A stretch of DNA of 31,086 bases from Bacteroidales bacterium (GTDB taxonomy: Bacteria > Bacteroidota > Bacteroidia > Bacteroidales > VadinHA17): positions 1 through 31,086 of the forward strand of contig JAAZAP010000148.1 in NCBI GenBank assembly GCA_012514255.1, given 5' to 3'. The notes beneath the pieces are model-generated. The model ran no database searches, was not told the origin of the DNA, and was given only the letters and a program-made list of their open reading frames with translations. Positions 7,476 through 15,702 of the stretch are shown in pieces (the first letter of the stretch is position 1; each line of letters begins with the position of its first letter). Both the position numbers and the translations under genes were made by a program.

Positions 7476-8324
7476 ATGACTCTTTTCAATACATTGAAGA
7501 ATGGAGCCGTGAAGGCGGCCTCGTCATATAAGCAGATACTTCTTATCTGGCTTACCACTATTATACTTGTTCTGGCTGTCGGCTTTCCGCTCAGAGCTTT
7601 TCTGAATATGATCCTGGGCAGCAGTATGATTGTTGAAAAACTCAATGAAGGATTTGACATTGGCGTTGCCGCAGACATTGGCAGGCCCTTCGGGGCGCTG
7701 ATGGCCTCTGTCTCTGCCGGCACATTTCTCCTTTCCATCGCGGGGTTTTTCCTGATGACGTTCTTTGCCGGCGGCCTCTTCAGGCGGTTCACGATGGCAT
7801 GGGGCCGGCAGAAGGTATCCGATTTTCTCAGGGCGTCAGCAAACAACTTTCTACCTTATCTCAAGATTGCGCTGCTGATGATGCTTATCATTGGAGCCTT
7901 CACTTTTGTGCTGATCGGGCTGCCCGGAATAATAACCATGGCCATTACAGGTTCTCAGATGCCGTCAGGGCTTCTCATGTACATTCTTTACGCCATGTGG
8001 ATTCTCGGTATGCCCGTGTGGCTCTTTGTTGCTGACGCCTCCCGCAGGTGGATAGCGGCCACAGGATCGCACAAGACCTTCAGGGCGCTGGGGGCAGGCT
8101 TCAGGGCACTGAAGGAAAAATTCTGGCTTTCCTATGGAACCGTCCTGGCTGTATTGGTGTTAAATACGGCCGCGGTAACTGCAATCTTGTGGTTTGCCGC
8201 CACTTCAACTCCCGAAAAGGGAATAATGGTCTTCCTCTTTTTTATCGCCACCCAGGCGTTCTTCATCATAAGGCTCTTCATGAAGGCCTGGCGGTACGCG
8301 TCAGTGTGCGAAGCTATGCAATAG
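7476..8324 (+). CDS. Six-helix integral membrane protein of unknown function
   Basis: 282 residues with about six hydrophobic segments (roughly 20-44, 82-106, 128-152, 160-184, 220-242 and 246-268) and short polar loops. A conserved-looking amphipathic stretch, WGRQKVSDFLRASANNFLPYLK, lies between the second and third. I do not recognise a family with certainty and see no transporter or catalytic motif. It starts ten bases after the M1 peptidase stop and is probably cotranscribed with it, so a partner or anchor role for the peptidase is possible but unproven. Confidence 0.75.
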   Translation: MTLFNTLKNGAVKAASSYKQILLIWLTTIILVLAVGFPLRAFLNMILGSSMIVEKLNEGFDIGVAADIGRPFGALMASVSAGTFLLSIAGFFLMTFFAGGLFRRFTMAWGRQKVSDFLRASANNFLPYLKIALLMMLIIGAFTFVLIGLPGIITMAITGSQMPSGLLMYILYAMWILGMPVWLFVADASRRWIAATGSHKTFRALGAGFRALKEKFWLSYGTVLAVLVLNTAAVTAILWFAATSTPEKGIMVFLFFIATQAFFIIRLFMKAWRYASVCEAMQ

Positions 8325-8390
8325 ATAACCCGAACCAGTCCCGGAGTCTGGCAGGGGGGTGAGTCCGGTATCGTTCGTATATCTTCCATT

Positions 8391-8417
8391 CGGAATCCGG
8401 ACGCATTCCGGGTTTCT
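8391..8417 (+). terminator. Possible terminator after peptidase/membrane-protein operon
   Basis: The stem CGGAAT/ATTCCG (8391-8396 and 8405-8410) has an eight-base loop and is followed by the T-rich tail GGTTTCTTTAATTCTTT. The stem is short, so the call is tentative. Confidence 0.35.
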
Positions 8418-8473
8418 TTAATTCTTTAACATTAGCAGCCGTTTTTATTAAAAATTGTTAAGCAAGGAGAAAT

Positions 8474-8497
8474 CTGTTCTAAAACAGTTTTTTATTT
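8474..8497 (+). terminator. Weak hairpin with T-run in the A/T-rich leader
   Basis: CTGTT/AACAG (8474-8478 and 8483-8487) with a four-base loop is followed by TTTTTTATTT. It may be a second terminator or an attenuator-like element upstream of the first propeller gene. The five-bp stem makes this uncertain. Confidence 0.3.
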
Positions 8498-8506
8498 CCT
8501 TAATTA

Positions 8507-8519
8507 TGCTAAATTAGCA
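8507..8519. repeat. 13-bp perfect palindrome upstream of the propeller/SusCD locus
   Basis: TGCTAA-A-TTAGCA is perfectly symmetric and sits about 80 bases before the first propeller gene, in the only long A/T-rich non-coding stretch of the window. The rest of 8325-8598 holds no gene and no TAnnTTTG box that I can see. It could be an operator; no regulator is encoded beside it. Confidence 0.4.
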
Positions 8520-8598
8520 AATAAAAAATGTCTCTTTTTTTTAGTACATAAAGTGTTAAAGTCACACTTAACCCAAATCATAACCTAACATAACTATC

Positions 8599-10956
8599 AT
8601 GACACAGAGGATTTATGGAAGATTTGTGGAAGCATTGTTTGTCTTCCTTCTGCTATTATTACCATGCAGTGTTTTTTCCCAGGCAAAGCAGCCTGTACTT
8701 AAGGGCACCGAACGGGTGAAGATGTTCAGCGCCCAGGCTGATCTGATAGCCGCATCGCCCTATAAAGACCTGCACTGGCAGTACATCGGTCCGACTAACA
8801 TTAGCGGCCGATGCACTGATGTCGAAGCCATCTCTCCCAGGGGAGGGCAATATATTATATGGGTAGGGTCTGCCACCGGCGGCGTGTGGAAGTCGGTCAA
8901 TGAGGGGACCACCTTCGAGCCTGTCTTTGATGAGATGCCGACAGCCTCAATCGGTGACATAGCCATCGATCCGAAGAATCCGGATGTTGTTTGGGTAGGC
9001 ACCGGCGAAGCCAATATATTCCGAAGCTCCAACGCAGGGTGCGGGGTATTCAAAACCACTGACGGCGGCCAGGGCTGGAGCCTGATGGGGCTGGAGAACA
9101 CTCATACTATCGGCAGGATCAGGATAAATCCCGAAAATACAGATATAGTATATGTTGCATCTCCCGGACACGAGTGGACGCCCAACGAGGAGAGGGGTCT
9201 GTTCAAGACTGTTGACGGAGGCAAAACCTGGACAAAGATTCTTTATGTCAACCAGAACACCGGCGTCTTTGACCTGGTGCTTGATCCCCGTGATCCCAAC
9301 ACCCTGTACGCCACCACGTGGGAGCGAATGAGGCTGAAGTGGAATGACCCGCGCACCTTTACGGATACGCGTAATTGTGGTGTCTGGAAATCGACTGACG
9401 GCGGAAAGACATGGAAGGAGATCAACAATGGCCTTCCTGCCCCGCAGCACCGCGGCCGCATAGGTATTGATGTATCACTCTCCAATCCTGATGTACTTTA
9501 TCTCCTGCTTGACAACTATGAAATAGCCTATCAGGCCAAACCCGGTGAGCTTGATTCATATGGCCGGCAGAAGCAGGATGTCATCAGGGGCGCTACTGTT
9601 TACCGTTCGGATAATGCCGGGGCATCATGGAAGCAGGTCAGCGGACTCACCGATGAGACCAAGGTTTACATGGAGCGCCATTCCGGGACCTATGGCTGGG
9701 TTTTTGGCCAGATCAGGATTGACCCGAAGGATGAGAACGCTATATATACGCTTGGCATTCAGCTCCATCAGTCAGTTGATGGCGGAGCAACCTATAAAGT
9801 ACTCAGAGGTCCGCACGTTGACCACCATGGCTTATGGATTGATCCGAACAATCCCGATTATATTCTGAATGTACAGGACGGTGGTCTGACAATATCATAT
9901 GACAAGGGTGCCACCTGGAAATATCCCATTGCGGAGCTTCCTCTTGCACAGTTCTATAACATCGCGTATGACTTCAGCGTACCTTTCAGGGTATTCGGCT
10001 CGATACAGGATCATCACAGCTTTTACGGCGGTGTCGATCTTTCGCGCGGGCGTGACAGGGTACAGCCAATGGAATTCACAAATACCCTGGGAGCAGAAGG
10101 AAGTTCTCATGCGGTTGATCCACGCGACAATAACACGATCTATTCCAGTACCTTCTACGGTGCGCTGGCCAGGGCAGAGATAGACAATTACCCGGCAAGC
10201 CGCAAGGACCTCCTACCGGTAAGGTATGCCGATGAGCCGAGGTTGCGCGGGCAGTGGGTTGCCCCTACGCTGCTCTCACCGCATAATCCCGACATTGTTT
10301 ACCACGGGATGCAGTATGTGATGATGTCACGCGACAAGGGTAACACCTGGGAGTTCATAAGCCCTGACCTCACCTTCAATGACCCCAAAAAGCAGGGCGA
10401 CATAAGCTATCAGACCATCCAGACGCTGGATGAATCTCCCATGAGGGCAGGACTTCTATATGCAGGCACTGATGACGGCAGGATCTGGCGTACAAAAGAC
10501 GGCGGAAAGGTCTGGACCGAGCTTAAGCCTAAGAATGTACCTGTCAGGTGGGTTTCACGGATCGTAGCTTCAAGGTATGACCTCGGGACTGTATACATGA
10601 CGCAGACAGGAAGGCGCGATGATGATTTCCAGGTTTATGTATGGAAATCCACCGATTTCGGCGATACATGGACTGATATCTCAGGAAATATCCCTGTGGG
10701 GCCGGTGAATGTCATCAGGGAGGACCCGGTTAAGAAGGATCTGCTATTTGTTGGTACTGATGCAGGCGTTTACGTCAGCAAGGACGGCGGCGCCCGCTGG
10801 GATATCCTGGGTGATTTGCCGTTTGCTTATGTACATGACCTCCAGGTTCATCCGCGTGACAATATGATTATCATCGCCACTCACGGACGCGGTATGTTCG
10901 TGCTTGATGCCAATCCCGTCAACGAGAAGGACAAGATTCGCAGGCCGAGGTGGTAA
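8599..10956 (+). CDS. Secreted BNR/sortilin-type beta-propeller protein 1
   Basis: 785 residues. A signal peptide ends at VFSQ, so the protein is exported. Almost the whole chain consists of BNR (Asp-box) repeats of the form S/T-x-D-x-G-x-T/S-W: KTVDGGKTW, KSTDGGKTW, RSDNAGASW, SYDKGATW, SRDKGNTW, RTKDGGKVW and KSTDFGDTW, with blade starts such as DPKNPDVVWVGTGEAN. This layout is that of the VPS10/sortilin-like or xyloglucanase-like tandem propellers often annotated as glycosyl hydrolase in Bacteroidota. I see no sialidase F/Y-R-I-P motif, so sialidase activity is not supported. The chain stops just after the last blade (THGRGMFVLDANP) and lacks the C-terminal domain of the second propeller gene. 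A 113-base gap without a terminator separates it from susC. Confidence 0.8.
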   Translation: MTQRIYGRFVEALFVFLLLLLPCSVFSQAKQPVLKGTERVKMFSAQADLIAASPYKDLHWQYIGPTNISGRCTDVEAISPRGGQYIIWVGSATGGVWKSVNEGTTFEPVFDEMPTASIGDIAIDPKNPDVVWVGTGEANIFRSSNAGCGVFKTTDGGQGWSLMGLENTHTIGRIRINPENTDIVYVASPGHEWTPNEERGLFKTVDGGKTWTKILYVNQNTGVFDLVLDPRDPNTLYATTWERMRLKWNDPRTFTDTRNCGVWKSTDGGKTWKEINNGLPAPQHRGRIGIDVSLSNPDVLYLLLDNYEIAYQAKPGELDSYGRQKQDVIRGATVYRSDNAGASWKQVSGLTDETKVYMERHSGTYGWVFGQIRIDPKDENAIYTLGIQLHQSVDGGATYKVLRGPHVDHHGLWIDPNNPDYILNVQDGGLTISYDKGATWKYPIAELPLAQFYNIAYDFSVPFRVFGSIQDHHSFYGGVDLSRGRDRVQPMEFTNTLGAEGSSHAVDPRDNNTIYSSTFYGALARAEIDNYPASRKDLLPVRYADEPRLRGQWVAPTLLSPHNPDIVYHGMQYVMMSRDKGNTWEFISPDLTFNDPKKQGDISYQTIQTLDESPMRAGLLYAGTDDGRIWRTKDGGKVWTELKPKNVPVRWVSRIVASRYDLGTVYMTQTGRRDDDFQVYVWKSTDFGDTWTDISGNIPVGPVNVIREDPVKKDLLFVGTDAGVYVSKDGGARWDILGDLPFAYVHDLQVHPRDNMIIIATHGRGMFVLDANPVNEKDKIRRPRW

Positions 10957-11069
10957 TTTAAATTTTCTCATAGTAACCTGGTTGTGAGTTGATCTGTGAG
11001 GTTGAGGTCATCAGGATACACTGTAAATGGCTGTTTTAAACCCTATTAATAACCTAAACCAATCCATTT

Positions 11070-14000
11070 ATGAGAAAGATTCTCTTGTTTTTCGCTGTTG
11101 TCCTTGTCACCGTTTCTGTGGCTTATGCCCAGACCCGGCAGGTACAGGGGACCGTCACCAGCGCCGAGGACGGGTCAGGAATTCCCGGGGTAATGATTCA
11201 GATCAAAGGGACTACCCTGGGAGTGATGACCGATTCCGACGGCAAGTACACTCTGAATGTGCCAGCTGGCTCCAACACTCTGGTCTTCACTTATGTGGGG
11301 ATGAAGAAGGTGGAGGTTGACATTGCCGGCAGGAATACCGTGAATGTAACTATGGAGTCTGACACTCAGGTCATGGACGAGATTGTTGTCACTGCCCTGG
11401 GTATACGGACAGAAAAGAAAGCTCTTGGATACTCCACCAGTGAGGTCAAATCGGATGAGTTGACTGCCACCCGGACCAATAGCTTTGCAACTGCCCTTAG
11501 CGGTAAGGTGGCTGGCCTCAGCATTTCAACCACCTCAAGCCAGGCCGGATCCGGAACCAGGATAGTTCTCCGTGGCGGGTCATCCATTACCGGCTCCAAC
11601 CAGCCACTTTTTGTGGTTAACGGGGTGCCTTTTGATGCTGACAACTCAGGTTCGTCATCAGGTCTTGCAGACATTGATCCAAACGCCATTGAGTCACTTA
11701 GCGTTCTCAAGGGTGCTGCCGCTTCAGCTCTCTACGGCAGCCGTGCCGCTAACGGTGTCATCCTTATTACCCTCAAGTCAGGCGCCTCGGATCAGAAGCC
11801 GGTTATCAATTTCAAGCATACATCTTCATTTGACAAGATTTATGAGATACCGCTTCAGAAGTCATGGGCACAGGGTAACTTCAGTACTTCCACACTTGAC
11901 TGGGTGTACATCGACGGTGATACACAGTATTCATCTTCTGCCTGGGGTCCGCGTATCGCAGATCTCCCTGGTGTGGAGTACTATGACAGGTGGCAGGTAT
12001 TCGACACAGGTTACACAATGGATAATACCCTCAGTGTTACCGGAGGAACCGACAAGGCAACATATTTCGTTTCATATTCAAACACCAATAATGATGGTGT
12101 TGTCGGCCCCCTGGGATACGATAGGAACTCTGTGAATGCCAACACCACCTTCAAGTTTACGCCGCGGCTGACAGTCTCATCCAATGCCATGTACTCAAAC
12201 CAGGATATTGACAGGATGGAAGAGGGGAATAACAACTACACTTTCATCAACACCCTCATAGCTTCACCTCCGTCATGGAATCCCTACCCCATTTACAGAG
12301 AAGATGGTACACTCAGGCTTTTCAGGGGCGGCGGACGTGATCCTTACCTCTACGCCCTTCAGAGCCAAGGTAACAATATTACGCGTGAAAGATTTGTAGG
12401 CTCATTTTCAATAGAGTACATGATAGCCGAACATCTCAATTTCAGGTCAGTAACCGGCGTCAGTACAAACACCAGTGTTTCCCAGAACTACAAGGATAAG
12501 GGAGGCCTTGTGGATGTTCAAGGCGTTTTCAACCGGTATAACAACAGCAGCAAGGACGTTGAGTCAACCGAGATGATTACATATGACAACACTTTCGGTG
12601 CATTTACGGTCAATGTCATGGCAGGCCACAACATTGTGCATAATTACTGGAACTCAATGAACTTTGAGGGCAGTGGTCTTGTTGTTCCCGGCATCTACAA
12701 CTCGTCGAACGTTTCAACCTACACAGCTGGTTCAAGTTACGGGATGTTCAGGTCCTGGTCACTCTTCGGCGAAGCCCGCATAGGATACAAGAGCATGCTG
12801 TATTATACTGTCACCGGCCGCAATGACTGGGCTTCAAGTATAAACAATGATTACTTCTATCCCAGCCACAGTCTGGGATTTGTATTCAGCGAGCTTTTAC
12901 AGGATATGAATTTCCTTGATTTCGGAAAGTTGAGGATAAGCTATGCAAAGGTGGGTGCACCTGCTTCGGCCTATACAACCAATGTGATCCTTTCGCAAGC
13001 TTCAGCACAGGCATGGCTCGGACACTCATGGCCATTCAGTGGTCAGAACAGCTATCTCCCGAGCTCAACCTATCCCAATCCTGATCTCGCCAATGAGTTC
13101 AAGAGTGAGATTGAGGGAGGACTCGAAATGAGATTCTTCAAAAACAGGCTCGGTCTTGATTTGGCTCTTTATCACAACTGGAGCACCAACCAGATACTCT
13201 GGCAGCAGTTGCTGAACTCTACCGGTTACAGCGGCGGCTGGATCAACATCGGAGGCATCACCCACAAGGGGATCGAGCTTGGGATCACCTCAACTCCGGT
13301 TCAGACGAATGACTTCACCTGGGATCTGTCACTTACCTGGTCAAAAGACAATTCAATGGTTGACGACCTCGGCGAAAATGACGAACCGATTGATGTCGGT
13401 TCATCAGGATGGGCAATTGTAGGACAGCCTTATCCGGTACTTTACGGTGATGCATTTCTCCGTGATGACGATGGGAATCTTGTACTGAGTGACCAGGGGT
13501 CAACCGGAACCGACAGGACCACCTACGCAAGGCCGATGATAGATCCGAGAGGAAGGAAGATCTTCGGTAAGATTGCTCCCGACTGGGTAAGCAGCATAAG
13601 GAACAGCCTCAGCTATAAGAACATTACCCTTATGGCTCAGCTCGATATCCAGAAAGGCGGCCTTATTGATAACTTTGACGAACACTATCTGACATATTAC
13701 GGGATGTCTCCGCTCCAGGAAAACCGTCCCGAGGATAACCGGATAGTCTTCGATGGTGTCATGGGTCACTATGATTACAACACCCAGAAGGTAGTGGTTA
13801 CCAACCCGGTAAATACCGAGTGGACCTACTACAGCAGCTATTATCAGACCGTATGCCAGACGACTGAGGAGGACAATATCCAGCCTCGTGATTTCATCAA
13901 GCTGAGGGAGTTAGCCCTTACCTACAGGATGCCTGATAAAGTCGCAGGTGCACTGCATCTTAAAGGTCTTGATGTCTCCTTCGCGGGAAGAAATTTATGG

Positions 14001-14135
14001 CGCAGGTTCAAGGATGGATTCTCAGGATCTGATGTGGAAACCAATACCAATGGAATTTCTAACGGTAATGCATGGTTCAACTACAGTTTCCCCTCATTGC
14101 GGACATATGCCGTAACCCTTAACATAACCCTTTAA
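11070..14135 (+). CDS. SusC/RagA-type TonB-dependent outer membrane transporter
   Basis: 1021 residues. The order is signal peptide (cleaved after AYA-Q, about 20), a CarboxypepD-regulatory-like beta-sandwich (about 24-105), a TonB-box-like MDEIVVTALG segment, plug domain (about 115-235), then a 22-stranded barrel ending in YAVTLNITL. The plug carries the SusC signature LKGAAASALYGSRAANGVILIT. It would import a substrate too large for porins, with energy from TonB-ExbBD in the inner membrane, working as a lidded pair with the SusD protein encoded 11 bases downstream. The pair is flanked by homologous secreted propeller proteins instead of typical polysaccharide-degrading enzymes, so the substrate cannot be told. 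No sigma/anti-sigma or hybrid two-component regulator adjoins it. Confidence 0.95.
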   Translation: MRKILLFFAVVLVTVSVAYAQTRQVQGTVTSAEDGSGIPGVMIQIKGTTLGVMTDSDGKYTLNVPAGSNTLVFTYVGMKKVEVDIAGRNTVNVTMESDTQVMDEIVVTALGIRTEKKALGYSTSEVKSDELTATRTNSFATALSGKVAGLSISTTSSQAGSGTRIVLRGGSSITGSNQPLFVVNGVPFDADNSGSSSGLADIDPNAIESLSVLKGAAASALYGSRAANGVILITLKSGASDQKPVINFKHTSSFDKIYEIPLQKSWAQGNFSTSTLDWVYIDGDTQYSSSAWGPRIADLPGVEYYDRWQVFDTGYTMDNTLSVTGGTDKATYFVSYSNTNNDGVVGPLGYDRNSVNANTTFKFTPRLTVSSNAMYSNQDIDRMEEGNNNYTFINTLIASPPSWNPYPIYREDGTLRLFRGGGRDPYLYALQSQGNNITRERFVGSFSIEYMIAEHLNFRSVTGVSTNTSVSQNYKDKGGLVDVQGVFNRYNNSSKDVESTEMITYDNTFGAFTVNVMAGHNIVHNYWNSMNFEGSGLVVPGIYNSSNVSTYTAGSSYGMFRSWSLFGEARIGYKSMLYYTVTGRNDWASSINNDYFYPSHSLGFVFSELLQDMNFLDFGKLRISYAKVGAPASAYTTNVILSQASAQAWLGHSWPFSGQNSYLPSSTYPNPDLANEFKSEIEGGLEMRFFKNRLGLDLALYHNWSTNQILWQQLLNSTGYSGGWINIGGITHKGIELGITSTPVQTNDFTWDLSLTWSKDNSMVDDLGENDEPIDVGSSGWAIVGQPYPVLYGDAFLRDDDGNLVLSDQGSTGTDRTTYARPMIDPRGRKIFGKIAPDWVSSIRNSLSYKNITLMAQLDIQKGGLIDNFDEHYLTYYGMSPLQENRPEDNRIVFDGVMGHYDYNTQKVVVTNPVNTEWTYYSSYYQTVCQTTEEDNIQPRDFIKLRELALTYRMPDKVAGALHLKGLDVSFAGRNLWRRFKDGFSGSDVETNTNGISNGNAWFNYSFPSLRTYAVTLNITL

Positions 14136-14146
14136 CTTACGGTAAA

Positions 14147-15613
14147 ATGAAAAGAGTACTTATAAAATTCAGTATAATAATTCTGGTATTGACTGCAATG
14201 TCATCATGCCAGAAGTGGTTGGATATCGACTACAACCCGAATGCTATAACCGATTCACCGGCTATAGATGAGGCTGTTTACCTTATGGGAGTTGAGTCGG
14301 AATGGGTTCAGCAGGCTGTAACCTTTTTCGTATGGTGGAATGGTATGAAGGACTGGTTGCTCTGGTACGCGCCAGATGGTACACAGAACTATGAAACCAG
14401 GTTTGAAATTTCAACCGATTATGGTGGCGAGATCTGGGGAGCGTACTCCGGCGCACTGATGCACTCAAATGCCTTGTATGAAAAGGCCAAAGAGAACGGC
14501 AACAAGCGGTTCCAGGGGATCGGTGCCGTTATCACCGCATGGCACTGGTTCACCATGGCTGACTACTATGATCAGGCACCCCTAGATGAGGCTCTCAAGG
14601 GGGCTGAGTTCCCCCACCCGAAGGTAAACACGCTGGAGGAGATTTATGCTCATGCCAACGATCTGCTTGATGAAGCGATAGAGTGCTTCACCGCTGGCGA
14701 TCCGGGCGACCTGGTTCCATCGGCAGCCCAGGATTATATTTTCGGTGCAGATTTCACCAAGTGGACTCGTCTGTGCTACTCCCTCAAGGCAAGATATGCC
14801 ATGAGGCTGACCTATCTGCCCGGCAAAACACCTGCAGGACAGGCAGACCTTGTACTGCAGTATCTTCAGAACGGAATGCAGTCCAACACAGACATGTGTG
14901 CATGGAAGCACCAGGCCAGCCTGCAGTTTGACAGCTATATATATGAGGAGTCACTTTATGATTACTCAGCAGCCGGCATGACACCCTCTATTTATATTGT
15001 TGATCTCCTGAACAGTCTGGATGATCCCAGGAGGATGCTCTTCTGGACGGAAGCTCAAGCAGGCGGTTACATCGGCCACAGAAGCGGTACTTCGTCAGTT
15101 GAAGGGAACAGGCCCTCGAGGTGGTCATTGGAATACTGCACCCAGACCTATCCTGATATGATCATGATGTATTCCGAGAACCTGTTCCTTAAGGCTGAGG
15201 CTCATGCCCTCAAGGGTGAATACGGCCCTGCTGAGACAGCAATGAAGGCCGGTATCAGGGCTGACATGGAGTATCACGGTGTGGCAGAGGCTGACATCGT
15301 AACATATCTTGCCCAGCCTGAACTGACAATGCCGACATCCGTCGAAGCAGCACAGGAACTGGTGATGACACAGAAGTACATCGCCAATACCTTCGAGACA
15401 ACAGAGTCATACTTTGACTTCATCCGCACCGGTTATCCGAAGCTTGATTTTACAGTAATCAACCAGGTGATAAATACGAACACCTTCCCGAGGAGGAATC
15501 CCTATCCGCCTGATGAGTTAGAGAAGAACCCGTCTATACGTGCCCTCGGGCAGCCTGACTACTTCAGGAAAGGAACGGCATGGGATAACAAGACTTTCAG
15601 TTGGAGGCCATGA
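14147..15613 (+). CDS. SusD/RagB family nutrient-binding outer membrane lipoprotein
   Basis: 488 residues with a lipobox AMSSC (Cys about 20) followed by QKWLDIDYNPN, the typical mature start of SusD-like lipoproteins. The chain resembles the SusD-like_2 group. It has helical TPR-type repeats, with ITAWHWFTMADYYDQAPLDEAL in the first part and the C-terminal TTESYFDFIRTGYPKLDF and FPRRNPYPPDELEKNPS segments. It would cap the SusC barrel on the cell surface and bind the substrate. The 11-base gap to susC shows cotranscription; a strong terminator lies downstream. Confidence 0.93.
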   Translation: MKRVLIKFSIIILVLTAMSSCQKWLDIDYNPNAITDSPAIDEAVYLMGVESEWVQQAVTFFVWWNGMKDWLLWYAPDGTQNYETRFEISTDYGGEIWGAYSGALMHSNALYEKAKENGNKRFQGIGAVITAWHWFTMADYYDQAPLDEALKGAEFPHPKVNTLEEIYAHANDLLDEAIECFTAGDPGDLVPSAAQDYIFGADFTKWTRLCYSLKARYAMRLTYLPGKTPAGQADLVLQYLQNGMQSNTDMCAWKHQASLQFDSYIYEESLYDYSAAGMTPSIYIVDLLNSLDDPRRMLFWTEAQAGGYIGHRSGTSSVEGNRPSRWSLEYCTQTYPDMIMMYSENLFLKAEAHALKGEYGPAETAMKAGIRADMEYHGVAEADIVTYLAQPELTMPTSVEAAQELVMTQKYIANTFETTESYFDFIRTGYPKLDFTVINQVINTNTFPRRNPYPPDELEKNPSIRALGQPDYFRKGTAWDNKTFSWRP

Positions 15614-15640
15614 ATCAAATTGCTTGATTTAAGTTTTTTT

Positions 15641-15680
15641 AAGGCTGCTGATGTGCTTTTCATCAGCAGCCTTTATTATT
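15641..15680 (+). terminator. Intrinsic terminator after susD
   Basis: The perfect 13-bp stem AAGGCTGCTGATG/CATCAGCAGCCTT with loop TGCTTTT is followed by a T-rich tail; an upstream T-run and the A's at the stem base allow some reverse function. It separates susCD from the second propeller gene, which starts about 22 bases beyond. Confidence 0.88.
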
Positions 15681-15702
15681 TTGTCACGATAAAATCAGAA
15701 TC

